From contig NZ_JAPZBC010000001.1 of the NCBI RefSeq assembly GCF_027460265.1, forward strand, positions 5,560,001 through 5,624,000: a stretch of 64,000 nt of DNA, read 5' to 3'. Under the pieces are notes generated by a model. It searched no databases. It was not told the DNA's origin and saw nothing but the letters and a program-made list of their open reading frames with translations. The DNA comes from Streptomyces sp. WMMC940. GTDB lineage: Bacteria; Actinomycetota; Actinomycetes; Streptomycetales; Streptomycetaceae. Made by a program: the position numbers and the translations under genes. Shown in pieces: positions 1 through 8,522 of the stretch (positions are counted from its first letter, which is position 1; each line of letters begins with the position of its first letter).

Positions 1-275
1 CGCATCGCGGCGGAGGCGCCCGACCCGCGAGTTTCGGCGCCCGGGGCACGCGGCGCGATGCCCGAGGGCGCGCCGCGTCGTCGCCCGCGGTCACGGTGGT
101 CCCGCGGTGGCCTGCGGTCGCGCGGCGCCTTCGCGCCGCATGCGGTCTCGCGAGGTCCGTGGGCACGGGGCACTTGCGATACCCGCGGTCGCGCGACGTC
201 CGTGGGCACGGGAAGCGCACCGGCGCCAGAAGCGCACCAGCACGGGCACGGGCCACGCGCGGTCCCGTCGCCGCG
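1..275. other. Gene-free left edge with a 29-bp direct repeat
   Basis: No convincing gene is seen in this stretch, which lies downstream of the heme oxygenase stop codon. It holds an imperfect 29-bp direct repeat at 141-169 and 184-212. Both copies end in GTCCGTGGGCACGGG and differ at only a few positions near their left ends. A shorter repeat, GAAGCGCACC, occurs at about 213 and 230. No hairpin strong enough to call a terminator was found. Confidence 0.45.
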
Positions 276-938
276 TCACGCCGCGCTGAGCGGGAACTCC
301 CGGCCCAGCTCGCGGAACACCGCGCCGTTGAAGTCGAAGGCGCGCCTGCACTCGTCGATGATGCGCTGCTTCTCGAGGTCGTCCGCGTTCACCGCGTCCA
401 GCAGCTCCCGGTAACCCCGCTTGAAGGCCGCCGGGTTGGGGATCTGCTCGAAGACGTAGAAGCGGACCCCGTCGCCCTTGCGGGCGAAGCCCCAGGTGCG
501 CTCGGCCTTGTCGCGGATGATCTGGCCACCGGAGAGGTCCCCGAGGTAGCGGGTGTAGTGGTGGGCCACATAGCCCGCCGGCCAGGTGAGGGCGCACTCC
601 TCCACCCGGGCCGCGTACGCGGCCGTGGCGGGCAGCGGGCGCAGACCGACACGCCAGTCCGGGCCGCGAAGATGCGCCAGGTCCCGCTCCAGTTCGGCCG
701 CGCGGAACAGCTCCGGCCGGATGAACGGCCCCGCGACCGGGTCGCCCTCGAGCGCGCCCGCCGAGTCCTCCAGTGCCCGGTACACGAACCACAGCTGCTC
801 CGTGTAGCGGGCGTACGCCTCGACGGCCAGCCGGCCGCCGAGCAGATCGCTCATGAAGGTCGACGTCTCCGCCTCGGTGTGCTGTTCGTGCGACGCGACA
901 CGGATCAGGGTCGAGAACGGCGTGTCCAGCGTGTCCAA
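276..938 (-). CDS. Heme oxygenase (biliverdin-producing)
   Basis: A cytoplasmic heme oxygenase of 220 residues, the usual size for the bacterial HmuO family. It would open heme to biliverdin, CO and ferrous iron for iron recovery. His20, in EQHTEAETSTFMSDLL, aligns with the proximal heme ligand of Corynebacterium HmuO (AHEKAEHSTFMSDLL). The distal-helix signature GDLSGGQ is present near residue 135. The start is TTG at 938, chosen because GGAGG lies about six bases upstream and the residues from there match the family's N-terminus. It is a single gene, not visibly in an operon, and no heme uptake genes adjoin it. An iron box just upstream suggests repression when iron is plentiful. The family call is firm; the physiological role is inferred. 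Confidence 0.93.
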   Translation of the reverse strand: MDTLDTPFSTLIRVASHEQHTEAETSTFMSDLLGGRLAVEAYARYTEQLWFVYRALEDSAGALEGDPVAGPFIRPELFRAAELERDLAHLRGPDWRVGLRPLPATAAYAARVEECALTWPAGYVAHHYTRYLGDLSGGQIIRDKAERTWGFARKGDGVRFYVFEQIPNPAAFKRGYRELLDAVNADDLEKQRIIDECRRAFDFNGAVFRELGREFPLSAA

Positions 939-983
939 GGCGGGCCTCCGGGGACCGATGGGGACGGGAACCAGAAGGATCCT

Positions 984-1002
984 CGTACTTAGGCTTACCT
1001 AA
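984..1002. promoter_or_regulatory. IdeR/DmdR1-type iron box upstream of heme oxygenase
   Basis: The core TTAGGCTTACCTAA at 989-1002 lies inside a perfect inverted repeat, ACTTAGG-CTTA-CCTAAGT (987-1004). Aligned by eye with the 19-bp iron-box consensus of the actinobacterial DtxR family, 13 of 19 positions agree and the right half is almost perfect. It sits 45-65 bp upstream of the heme oxygenase start, in the promoter zone. Iron-dependent repression is inferred from the site. Confidence 0.7.
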
Positions 1003-1053
1003 GTCAACTGGTTCCCGACGGCCTGTCGGTAAGAACGCTACCCAGGATTCGCG

Positions 1054-1911
1054 TCAGGGCAACGTCAGGATGTCCGCCCCGGTCTCCGTCACCACCAGCG
1101 TGTGCTCGAACTGCGCGGTCCGCTTCCGGTCCTTCGTCACCACGGTCCAGCCGTCGTCCCACATGTCGTACTCGTGCGTCCCGAGTGTCAGCATCGGCTC
1201 GATGGTGAACGTCATGCCGGGCTGCATCACGGTCGTCGCGTGCGGGCTGTCGTAGTGCGGGATGATCAGGCCGGAGTGGAACGAGGAGTTGATGCCGTGG
1301 CCGGTGAAGTCGCGCACGACGCCGTAGCCGAACCGCTTCGCGTACGACTCGATGACCCGCCCGATGACATTGATCTGGCGGCCGGGCCGGACCGCCTTGA
1401 TCGCGCGGCTGAGCGACTCCCGCGTCCGCTCGACCAGCAGCTTCGACTCCTCGTCCACGTCGCCGCACAGATAGGTGGCGTTGTTGTCGCCGTGCACGCC
1501 GTTGAGGTACGCGGTGACGTCCAGGTTCACGATGTCGCCGTCGCGCAGCACCGTGGAGTCCGGGATGCCGTGGCAGATGACCTCGTTGACCGAGGAGCAC
1601 AGCGACTTCGGGAAGCCCCGGTAGCCGAGCGTCGACGGGTACGCCCCGTGGTCGCACATGAACTCGTGTGCGACCCGGTCGAGTTCGTCGGTGGTCACCC
1701 CGGGGGCGATGAGCTTCGCGGCCTCCTCCATCGCCTGAGCGGCGATACGGCCCGCGACGCGCATCCTCTCGATCGTCTCGGCGTCCTGGATCTCCGGCCC
1801 GGTGTACGGCTTGGGCGCGGGCTTCCCGACGTACTCGGGGCGCCGGATGTTTCCGGGTACGGAACGGGTGGGAGAGAGCTTCCCTGGTACGAGCAGCGAC
1901 TGGCCAGACAT
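1054..1911 (-). CDS. map: Methionine aminopeptidase, type I
   Basis: A 285-residue cytosolic enzyme that removes the initiator methionine from new proteins. The five dinuclear-metal ligands are all present: Asp131 (VNLDVT), Asp142 (GDNNAT), His205 (GHGI), Glu238 (TIEPM) and Glu269 (FEHT), plus His114 in CHGIP. The first 40 residues form a proline-rich extension before the catalytic fold, as seen in one of the two MetAP paralogues common in actinobacteria. The ATG start at 1911 has no better in-frame rival. It is transcribed alone on the minus strand, between the iron box and a small plus-strand gene. Confidence 0.95.
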   Translation of the reverse strand: MSGQSLLVPGKLSPTRSVPGNIRRPEYVGKPAPKPYTGPEIQDAETIERMRVAGRIAAQAMEEAAKLIAPGVTTDELDRVAHEFMCDHGAYPSTLGYRGFPKSLCSSVNEVICHGIPDSTVLRDGDIVNLDVTAYLNGVHGDNNATYLCGDVDEESKLLVERTRESLSRAIKAVRPGRQINVIGRVIESYAKRFGYGVVRDFTGHGINSSFHSGLIIPHYDSPHATTVMQPGMTFTIEPMLTLGTHEYDMWDDGWTVVTKDRKRTAQFEHTLVVTETGADILTLP

Positions 1912-2021
1912 GCCAGCGAGTCTAACCGGGGGTTCCCGGCGCTCCGGGCGCCGGGAACGGCGTCGTCCTCGGGCGAAGGGGAAGACGTCGGGGCAGCATG
2001 GGTCAGAGGAAGGAGCCGACG

Positions 2022-2255
2022 ATGGCCCTGTTCAAGAAGCGCACGGTGGGCAAGCCGGGCGAGTGGTACTACTGCCTGGAGCACAAGAAGGTCGAGGAGG
2101 GGCCCGAGTGCCCGGCGAAGGACCGCTTCGGACCGTACCCCACGCGCGAGGAGGCCACGCACGCGATGGAGCTGGCGCGGGAGCGGAACCTGGAGTGGGA
2201 GAACGACCCGCGGTGGCACGACGCACCGCGCGGCGGCGACACCGCCGCCGACTGA
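2022..2255 (+). CDS. Small conserved hypothetical protein
   Basis: A 77-residue soluble protein beginning [20 protein letters not shown]. It carries two cysteines and a tryptophan-rich start, then a charged stretch resembling a helix-turn-helix-like fold ([22 protein letters not shown]). No signal peptide or membrane segment is seen. I do not recognise a function. The ATG at 2022 is preferred over the in-frame ATG at 1998 because AAGGAG lies at 2010-2015, six bases before it, whereas 1998 has no ribosome site. It is divergent from map, with about 110 bp between the two starts. Confidence 0.7.
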   Translation: MALFKKRTVGKPGEWYYCLEHKKVEEGPECPAKDRFGPYPTREEATHAMELARERNLEWENDPRWHDAPRGGDTAAD

Positions 2256-2315
2256 CCGCGGGACGGACCTGGCGGCGGACCGGCGCAGGCCGTGCGCCGC
2301 AGGGTCCGTACCGTT

Positions 2316-2391
2316 TGCCGCACTCGGGCCTCTGCCGGTCGGTCTGCCGCACTCGGGCCGCGACTGCCGGACGGTCTGCCGCACTCGGGCC
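2316..2391. repeat. Three spaced copies of TGCCGCACTCGGGCC
   Basis: The 15-mer TGCCGCACTCGGGCC occurs exactly at 2316-2330, 2345-2359 and 2377-2391, giving units of 29 and 32 bp. The bases between copies are related (CGGTCGGTC and CGGACGGTC). The array sits between the small hypothetical gene and the MFS gene. With only three copies, short irregular spacers and no cas genes, it is not a CRISPR array. Confidence 0.7.
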
Positions 2392-2481
2392 GTGTGGGCC
2401 GGGTTCGCCTGCCGTGGCGAGCCGTCGCGCCGGACCGTTGCCGGGTCAGGCGGTTGCGCACCGTGACGCGGCTCCGTCCCG

Positions 2482-3777
2482 TCAGACCGCCGTCCCTGCC
2501 GCCGCCGTCCCCTCCTTCTGGGCACGGCGGCGCAGGGCGTCCTCGTCCGTGGTCGCGTCGTATGTGACGAGCTTCGGCAGCGCAGCCGTCAGCAGGCCCA
2601 CCGAGGCCACGCAGAGCAGCCCGCCGCTCCAGAACGCCGCCCGGGTGCCGGTCCAGCCGGCCACCGCACCCGCGCGCACCTGGCCCAGCTGCGGTCCCAC
2701 GCTGTACGACAACACCTCGATGCCCGCGAGGCGGCCGCGCAAGGACTCCGGGATCGTCTGGTTCCAGATGGTGGAGCGGCCCAGTCCGCTGAGCATGTCG
2801 CCGGCGCCCGCGAAGGCGAGGCACAGCAGCACCAGCCAGATGTTCGTGAACCAGCCGGCCGCGGCGATCGCGAGCCCCCATCCGGCGGCGCCGAACACCA
2901 CGAACAGGCCGTGCCGGCGCACCCGTGAGGTCCAGCCGCTGGTCAGGCCGAGCAGCAGTGAGCCGACCGACCCCGCCGCGTACATCAGCCCCAGCGACCA
3001 CTCCGCGTCGAGTTCGTCGGCGAGGAACGGGAAGATCGTGTTGGGGAACGCGAAGAACATCGCGGCCAGGTCCACCGCGTACGTGCCGAGCAGCACAGGC
3101 CGGCTCCACGCGTACCGGGCGCCCTCCGCGATGCCCCGCAGCGACGGCCTCTCCGCGTCGTGCGCGGGCGGGGCGGGCGCGAGCCGGGTGCACAGCAGTA
3201 CGGAGACCAGGAACCCGGCGACCGTCGTGGTGTACGCCGTCGCGTGTCCCGCGTACGCCACGACCAGCCCGGCCAGCGCGGGCCCGGCGATGGCGCCGAG
3301 CTGCCAGCGCAGCGCGTTGAGCGCGGCCGCGGCGGTCTGCCGGTCGTGCGGCACGATCCGGGCCATCAGGGAGTCCAGTGCGGGGCGCTGCAGACCGGCG
3401 AGCGCGGAGACACCGGCAGCGACGACATAGAGCGGCCACAGCGAGGGCTCCGGCAGCAACGCGTTGACCAGCAGGATCGTGGCCATCACGGCCATGCCGC
3501 CCTCGGTGAGCACCAGCACCCTGCGCCGGTCCACCGCATCGGCGAGCGCGCCCCCGTACAGCCCGAACCCGACCAGCGGCACGAGCTCCACGGCGCCCAT
3601 GATCCCGACCGCGAGCGGCGAGCCCGTCAGGTCCTTGATCTGCAGCGGCAGCGCCACCATCGCCATGAAGCTGCTGAGGAACGTGACGAGCCCCTGCACC
3701 CACAGCAGACGGAAGTCCCGTGAGGAGCGCCAGGGGGAGAGGTCGGGGAGCAGCGCGCCGCCAAGTCGTGAAGCCAC
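2482..3777 (-). CDS. MFS transporter, EntS-like MFS_3 family
   Basis: A 431-residue integral membrane protein with about 12 hydrophobic segments. It carries the cytoplasmic loop GGALADAVDRRRVLV after helix 2, the equivalent of the MFS motif GxxxDRxGRR. The N-terminal SRDFRLLWVQGLVTFLSSF is typical of the MFS_3 group that includes enterobactin exporter EntS and macrolide exporters. The substrate cannot be told from sequence. A siderophore would fit the iron-regulated neighbour, but no siderophore genes are present. The start is GTG at 3777 with no clear ribosome site, so it may be off by a few codons. The next minus-strand gene ends 45 bp upstream, so the two could be co-transcribed. Confidence 0.85.
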   Translation of the reverse strand: MASRLGGALLPDLSPWRSSRDFRLLWVQGLVTFLSSFMAMVALPLQIKDLTGSPLAVGIMGAVELVPLVGFGLYGGALADAVDRRRVLVLTEGGMAVMATILLVNALLPEPSLWPLYVVAAGVSALAGLQRPALDSLMARIVPHDRQTAAAALNALRWQLGAIAGPALAGLVVAYAGHATAYTTTVAGFLVSVLLCTRLAPAPPAHDAERPSLRGIAEGARYAWSRPVLLGTYAVDLAAMFFAFPNTIFPFLADELDAEWSLGLMYAAGSVGSLLLGLTSGWTSRVRRHGLFVVFGAAGWGLAIAAAGWFTNIWLVLLCLAFAGAGDMLSGLGRSTIWNQTIPESLRGRLAGIEVLSYSVGPQLGQVRAGAVAGWTGTRAAFWSGGLLCVASVGLLTAALPKLVTYDATTDEDALRRRAQKEGTAAAGTAV

Positions 3778-3822
3778 GAGCGGCCATGCTCGGCGGGGCG
3801 GGGCGGGTGCGGCAACCGAATT

Positions 3823-4431
3823 TCACCACCGCGCCGGCGGGGGCGCCGTGAGGTGGTCCGCCAGCCGGGCGAGACGGTCGCGGAAGGGCCTGAGGCCGCG
3901 CGGGCCCGGCGACGGCGGGACGTTCTCGCCGGCCGCCGCGCTCATGAGGTGCTGCACCGTGTCCAGGTCGACCTCCGCCGTCCCCGGGACCGTGAGCGTC
4001 TCGTGCGCCAGCCCGACGACCTCCGGGTCGCCGGCGTCCAGCGAGAGCACGGTCGCCCCGCAGCGCCGGGCGTCGTGGACCCGCTCCAGCAGCCCTCCGT
4101 CCGGCCGCTGCGGCGCCACCACCAGCAGTGTCTCCCCGCGCCCGGCCGCCGACACCCGGCCCAGACCGACGGCGAGGTGCGCCGGGTCCCCCGGGCGCAC
4201 CCGGTGGCGTACGAGGGTGGGCGCCAGCTCGGGCTGCCCCGACCAGGCCGCCTCGTCCACGAGGTGCGCGGCGAGGTGCCACGGCTCGTACTCGGCCGTT
4301 CCCACCAGCAGCAGACCGCCGCCCTGGGGGACGACCGAGGAGCGCAGGGTGCCCGCGAACCTGCGGGCCGCCGCGGGCCACTCGGTCCCGGCGAGGACTT
4401 CCCTCAAGAGCGCGACGCGTACGGCATCCAT
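3823..4431 (-). CDS. SIS-domain-like protein
   Basis: A 202-residue soluble protein. The central part (GRGETLLVVAPQRPDGGLLE, then RRCGATVLSLDAGDPEVVGL and AHETLTVP) follows the sugar-isomerase (SIS) pattern: a strand, a phosphosugar-binding loop, a helix, a GATV-type strand, then a loss-of-signal strand. The usual SNSG loop is replaced by APQRPDGG, so phosphosugar binding is uncertain. The ATG at 4431 (MDAVRVALLREVL) is preferred over 4488 because the extra residues are low-complexity Gly/Arg. It is divergent from the F420 reductase gene. The family is a tentative call and the function is unknown. Confidence 0.65.
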   Translation of the reverse strand: MDAVRVALLREVLAGTEWPAAARRFAGTLRSSVVPQGGGLLLVGTAEYEPWHLAAHLVDEAAWSGQPELAPTLVRHRVRPGDPAHLAVGLGRVSAAGRGETLLVVAPQRPDGGLLERVHDARRCGATVLSLDAGDPEVVGLAHETLTVPGTAEVDLDTVQHLMSAAAGENVPPSPGPRGLRPFRDRLARLADHLTAPPPARW

Positions 4432-4523
4432 GGGCCGGCATCCTGCCCCACGGGCGCGCCCGCCGCCCGCGGTTCCGCCGCGGTCCATCCGTACGGGACG
4501 GAGACCGCCCTGCTACCTGCGAG

Positions 4524-4535
4524 TAAGGTCGGATC
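4524..4535 (+). promoter_or_regulatory. Probable leaderless promoter (-10) of the F420 reductase gene
   Basis: TAAGGT at 4524-4529 fits an actinobacterial -10 hexamer. The ATG follows after six bases (CGGATC), so transcription would begin at or next to the start codon. There is no Shine-Dalgarno sequence before the ATG, which agrees with a leaderless mRNA. No clear -35 was identified. Confidence 0.45.
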
Positions 4536-5246
4536 ATGACTTCTCAAGACAACGCCAGCGCACCGAAGCCCGCCACCAGGGACCCGTGGGACCTCCCCGA
4601 CGTCTCGGGTCTCGTCGTCGGTGTCCTCGGTGGTACGGGGGACCAGGGCCGTGGCCTCGCCTACCGGCTCGCCCGCGCCGGGCAGAAGGTGATCATCGGT
4701 TCCCGGGCCGTCGAGCGTGCCGAGACCGCGGCCCGCGAGCTGGGCCTCGGCATCGAGGGGGCGGAGAACGCCGAGTGCGCCCGGCGGAGCGATGTCGTGA
4801 TCGTGGCCGTGCCGTGGGACGGGCACGCCAAGACCCTGGAGGCGCTGCGCTCCGACCTCGCCGGGAAGCTGGTCGTCGACTGCGTGAACCCGCTCGGCTT
4901 CGACAAGAAGGGCGCCTACGCGCTCAAGCCGGCCGAGGGCAGCGCCGCCGAGCAGGCCGCGGCCCTGCTGCCGGAGTCCCGGGTGACCGCCGCGTTCCAC
5001 CACCTCTCCGCGGTGCTGCTCCAGGACGAGTCGATCGAGGAGATCGACACGGACGTGATGGTGCTGGGCGAGGACCGCGCCGACACGGACCTGGTGCAGG
5101 CCCTCGCGGCCCGTATCCCCGGTATGCGCGGGGTGTTCTCCGGCCGGCTGCGCAACGCCCACCAGGTCGAGTCGCTGGTCGCCAACCTGATCTCGGTGAA
5201 CCGGCGCTACAAGGCGCACGCGGGTCTGCGCGTGACCGACGTCTGA
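4536..5246 (+). CDS. npdG: NADPH-dependent F420 reductase
   Basis: A 236-residue cytosolic oxidoreductase that passes hydride between NADPH and coenzyme F420. The Rossmann nucleotide loop is VGVLGGTGDQGRG at residues 28-40, followed by IIGSRAVERA, where Ser-Arg suits NADP(H) phosphate binding. Later family signatures include VPWDGH, VDCVNPLGF and AFHHLSA, and the C-terminus NAHQVESLVANLISVNRRYK matches the archaeal Fno/actinobacterial NpdG family. The first 25 residues are an extension before the fold. It stands alone; F420 biosynthesis genes are not in the window. Confidence 0.92.
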   Translation: MTSQDNASAPKPATRDPWDLPDVSGLVVGVLGGTGDQGRGLAYRLARAGQKVIIGSRAVERAETAARELGLGIEGAENAECARRSDVVIVAVPWDGHAKTLEALRSDLAGKLVVDCVNPLGFDKKGAYALKPAEGSAAEQAAALLPESRVTAAFHHLSAVLLQDESIEEIDTDVMVLGEDRADTDLVQALAARIPGMRGVFSGRLRNAHQVESLVANLISVNRRYKAHAGLRVTDV

Positions 5247-5342
5247 GCGGTACCGCCGCGGAAGCGGTGCCGCGTCACCGGCGCCGCGGGGGCATGGGGG
5301 ACACTGGTGCGGAACAACCGTGACCGGACAGGAGCCGTCCCC

Positions 5343-5522
5343 ATGCCCCGCCTCGCCCTCTACGCCCTCATCATCTGCGCTCTCGCCGTCGCCGCGGCGG
5401 TCGTCTCGTTCGTCGAGGGCAGCTGGCTGGGGATCGTGTGGGTGCTGCTGGCCGGTGTGTCGTCCAACATGGCGATCTACTACATCCGCCGCGGCAGGGA
5501 GCGGACGACGCCGACCTCCTGA
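5343..5522 (+). CDS. Small membrane protein
   Basis: A 59-residue protein, MPRLALYALIICALAVAAAV onward, with two predicted membrane helices (residues about 4-22 and 27-45) and a basic C-terminal tail (IRRGRER). No known family is recognised. The ATG at 5343 is chosen because AGGAG lies about nine bases upstream. It ends 51 bp before the convergent metalloprotease gene. Confidence 0.6.
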   Translation: MPRLALYALIICALAVAAAVVSFVEGSWLGIVWVLLAGVSSNMAIYYIRRGRERTTPTS

Positions 5523-5573
5523 CCCCGCGCGCGGCCCGGCGTGCGGCATCCCGCGGCAGACCGCGCGCCCGCC

Positions 5574-6380
5574 CTAGCGGTCGAGCAGCGCCGTGCACTC
5601 CGGGTACTGCTCGGTCCAGAAGCGGTACAGGTCCTGGCCGCAGGCGACCTCCGCCCGGGACACCCCGAGCCCGTCCATCAGGGTGAAGATCGCGTCGAAG
5701 AACGCGTGGTTCACCTCCGGGACGAAGAGGACGGCGAACACCGCCAGCAGCCCGAACGGCGCGAAAGGCTCCACCTGACGGCGGAAGCCGTACGACAGCC
5801 AGGGCTCGATCACCCCGTACCCGTCCAGGCCCGGAACGGGCAGGAAGTTCAGGATCGCGGCGGTGACCTGCAGCAGCGCCAGGAAAGCCAGGGCGAAGCG
5901 GAAGCCGAGGGGCACGCCCTCGAGCGCACCGAGCCAGAACGGCGCCGTGCAGACGACCGCGAACAGGACGTTCGTCAGCGGGCCCGCCGCGGAGATCAGG
6001 CTGTGCTTCCAGCGCCCCTTGATCCGGTGCCGTTCGATGAAGACCGCACCGCCGGGCAGGCCGATACCGCCCATGATCACGAAGAGGACGGGCAGCACGA
6101 TGCTCAGCACCGCGTGCGTGTACTTCAGCGGGTTGAGCGTCAGATAGCCCTTCGCGCCGACCGTGAGGTCGCCGCCGTGCAGGGCGGTGCGGGCGTGCGC
6201 GTACTCGTGCAGACAGAGCGACACGATCCAGGCGGCCGTGACGAACAGGAACACGGCGACGCCCGGGCTGTCCGCGAAGTCCGTCCAGACCGCCCAGCCC
6301 GTCACCGCCATGATCGCGGAGATGCCGAGGAAGACGGGCGAGACCGTCCGGTCGCTGGAGCGGGTGGTGGCCGAGGTCAT
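5574..6380 (-). CDS. M50-family (site-2 protease-like) membrane metalloprotease
   Basis: A 268-residue polytopic membrane protein. The zinc motif is HEYAH (His58, Glu59, His62). The second metal site lies in NFLPVPGLDGYG, the equivalent of the NPDG-type Asp ligand motif, and SAAGPLTN is typical of M50 proteases. There is no PDZ domain, so it is a compact member that cleaves membrane-embedded substrates. The C-terminal 40 residues are soluble. The ATG at 6380 has GGGAGC upstream and is preferred over 6419. The substrate is unknown. Confidence 0.85.
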   Translation of the reverse strand: MTSATTRSSDRTVSPVFLGISAIMAVTGWAVWTDFADSPGVAVFLFVTAAWIVSLCLHEYAHARTALHGGDLTVGAKGYLTLNPLKYTHAVLSIVLPVLFVIMGGIGLPGGAVFIERHRIKGRWKHSLISAAGPLTNVLFAVVCTAPFWLGALEGVPLGFRFALAFLALLQVTAAILNFLPVPGLDGYGVIEPWLSYGFRRQVEPFAPFGLLAVFAVLFVPEVNHAFFDAIFTLMDGLGVSRAEVACGQDLYRFWTEQYPECTALLDR

Positions 6381-6522
6381 CGAGGGTGCTCCCGGGGCGT
6401 GATCGGCTGGTGAGTGCATGGCTGGTTCGTGGTCGGCGGCCGTGATCGGCGGATCCGGATGCCGACCGTACAGGCGGCACGGCCGGAACGTCCCGGGCGG
6501 GGCGGGATTTCCGCAGCCCCGC

Positions 6523-6549
6523 GGGACCCCCGGGACCCCCGGGACCCGG
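6523..6549. repeat. Three tandem 9-bp units GGGACCCCC
   Basis: GGGACCCCC lies at 6523-6531 and 6532-6540, followed by GGGACCCGG at 6541-6549. It lies between the metalloprotease start and the ABC permease stop. This is probably a slippage-prone GC repeat with no clear role. Confidence 0.6.
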
Positions 6550-6638
6550 CTACGCGGAGTCCACGGCCCGGCGCGCCGGGGGCGGCGTCCTCACCCCGGA
6601 GGAGGCCGCCGCCCTCGTGCACGACCGGAGCCGGGAGT

Positions 6639-7457
6639 TCAGGACTTGGCCCGGAACCGACTGATCGCCACCGGGGCCATCACCCCGGTGATCACCGCCG
6701 ACCAGATCAGCGTCACCCACACCTCGTGGGCCACCGGGCCGCCGTTCATCAGCCCGCGAGCCGCGTCGGCCAGGGACGACAGCGGGTTGTGGTTGGTGAA
6801 GGTCTGCAACCAGCCGGGCATGGAGCCGGTCGGGGCGAAGATCGAGGAACCGAACTGCAGCGGCATCAGCACCAGGAACCCCATTCCCTGGATGGTCTGG
6901 GCGTTCTTCATCGTCACGCCCATGGTGAGGAAGATCCACATGATCGAGGAGCCGAAGACCATCGACAGACCGACGGCCGCCAGGAGACCCGGGACGTCGT
7001 TCGCGGACAGACCGAGCAGGAAGCCGACCGTCAACAGGATCGCGGTGGCGACCAGCATCCGGCCGATCTCGACGACGATCTTGGCGATCAGCACCGAGGA
7101 GCGGGCGATCGGCAGGGACCGGAAGCGGTCCATCACACCGCTACGGAAGTCCTCATTGAAGCCGGTGCCGACACCCATCGCGATGTTCATGCCCATCATC
7201 GCCATCAGTCCGGGGACGACGTAGTCGACATAGGCGTCGTGGTTGCCCGCGCCGGCGATGGCGCCGCCGAAGACGAACACGAACAGCAGGGTGAGGACGA
7301 TGGGCATCAGCACCGCGTCCATCATGGACTGCGGGTCCTGCCGGATCCACAGCAGATTGCGGCGGACCAGCGCGCCGATGTGCCGGAGACTGCCGCGCAG
7401 GCCGATCCGCCCGCTGTGGGGGGCTGCTGCGGGAACGGTTGCCGTGGCGGCGCTCAT
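6639..7457 (-). CDS. ABC-2 type export permease (DrrB-like)
   Basis: A 272-residue membrane protein with six hydrophobic segments. The conserved region GTGFNEDFRSGVMDRFRSLP and the end GSMPGWLQTFTNHNPLSSLA are characteristic of DrrB/NodJ-type ABC-2 permeases that export drugs or lipids. Its ATG overlaps the stop of the upstream ATPase gene (ATGA, 7454-7457), so the two subunits should be translationally coupled. The exported compound is unknown. Confidence 0.9.
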   Translation of the reverse strand: MSAATATVPAAAPHSGRIGLRGSLRHIGALVRRNLLWIRQDPQSMMDAVLMPIVLTLLFVFVFGGAIAGAGNHDAYVDYVVPGLMAMMGMNIAMGVGTGFNEDFRSGVMDRFRSLPIARSSVLIAKIVVEIGRMLVATAILLTVGFLLGLSANDVPGLLAAVGLSMVFGSSIMWIFLTMGVTMKNAQTIQGMGFLVLMPLQFGSSIFAPTGSMPGWLQTFTNHNPLSSLADAARGLMNGGPVAHEVWVTLIWSAVITGVMAPVAISRFRAKS

Positions 7458-8449
7458 GCAGCGACCTCCTGGGGGATCGTGTCGGTGACGGAAGCGGCCC
7501 GCCGGCCGGTGATGGCCAGGAAGACCTCGTCCAGGCTGGGCAGTTCGGTCCCGATGTCCGAGACGGCGAAGCCCCGGGCGCCCAGCAGGCCCACGACGGC
7601 GGTCAGTTGCTCGTCGCTGAGGATCGGGATGTGGAGCACGCCCTCGTCCGGGACGGCCTGGACGCCGGCGACGCCGTCGAGGCCCGCCTCGCGCACGGCC
7701 GAGGCCATCGCGGCCAGTTGCGCCGCGACGGCCGGCCGGATCCGCAGGGTGCGCCCGCCGACCTTCGCCTTGAGCTCGGCGACCCCGCCCTCGGCGATCA
7801 CCCGGCCCCGGTCGACGACCGTCAGCGCGTGCGCCAGTTGCTCGGCCTCCTCCATGTACTGGGTGGTGAGCAGGACGGTGACGCCCTCGGTGACCATCCG
7901 CTGCACCTCGTCCCACACCTCGTTGCGGGTCCGCGGGTCCAGCCCCGTGGTGGGTTCGTCCAGGAACAGCACGGCGGGCCGGCCGATCATCGAGGCGGCC
8001 AGGTCGAGCCGGCGGCGCATACCGCCGGAGTAGGTCGCGGCGGGACGCTTCGCGGCGTCGGTGAGCGAGAACCGTTCCAGCAGTTCGTCCGATCGGCGCC
8101 GGGCGTCCCTGCGGGGCAGATCGAGCAGCCGCCCGATCAGGTACAGGTTCTCCCGACCGGACAGCTTCTCGTCCACGGAGGCGTACTGGCCGGTGAGGCC
8201 GATCGTGCGGCGCAGCTGCCGGGGCCGGCGCGCCACGTCGTGGCCGGCCACCGTGGCGCGTCCGGCGTCCGGGGTGATCAGAGTGGAGAGGCAGCGGACC
8301 AGCGTGGTCTTGCCGGCGCCGTTGGGCCCGAGGACCCCGAGGACGGTGCCCTCCCGGACATCGAGGTCCACCCCGTCCAGCGCCTTCGTCTCGCCGTAGT
8401 GTTTGACGAGGCCCCGTACCTCGACGGCGTTCATGTCGGTTCGCGTCAT
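7454..8449 (-). CDS. ABC exporter ATP-binding protein (DrrA-like)
   Basis: A 331-residue nucleotide-binding subunit. It has Walker A GPNGAGKTT near residue 42, a Q-loop region GLTGQYASVDE, the signature YSGGMRRRLDLA, Walker B AVLFLDEPTTGLD and a switch region TTQYMEEAE. The C-terminal 100 residues carry the DrrA-family accessory domain ending in LPSLDEVFLAITGR. It pairs with the permease that overlaps it. The start is ATG at 8449; a second ATG five codons later is possible. In the leader, an 18-bp direct repeat occurs at 8471 and 8493. No regulator gene adjoins. Confidence 0.93.
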   Translation of the reverse strand: MTRTDMNAVEVRGLVKHYGETKALDGVDLDVREGTVLGVLGPNGAGKTTLVRCLSTLITPDAGRATVAGHDVARRPRQLRRTIGLTGQYASVDEKLSGRENLYLIGRLLDLPRRDARRRSDELLERFSLTDAAKRPAATYSGGMRRRLDLAASMIGRPAVLFLDEPTTGLDPRTRNEVWDEVQRMVTEGVTVLLTTQYMEEAEQLAHALTVVDRGRVIAEGGVAELKAKVGGRTLRIRPAVAAQLAAMASAVREAGLDGVAGVQAVPDEGVLHIPILSDEQLTAVVGLLGARGFAVSDIGTELPSLDEVFLAITGRRAASVTDTIPQEVAA

Positions 8450-8522
8450 GAGGCAACCGTCCCAACCGCCGCCGACGGGCCGCCGACATATCGCCGACGG
8501 GCCGCCGACACCCGGCCGTAAG

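Noticed and set aside
2316..2391. Spaced repeats considered as a CRISPR array
   Set aside because: Only three 15-bp copies with related, short spacers, and no cas genes anywhere in the window.
6551..6664. Short plus-strand reading [20 protein letters not shown] overlapping the ABC permease end
   Set aside because: It looks protein-like but has no start, sits after a GC repeat and overlaps a firm gene. It may be a chance reading or a very small relic.
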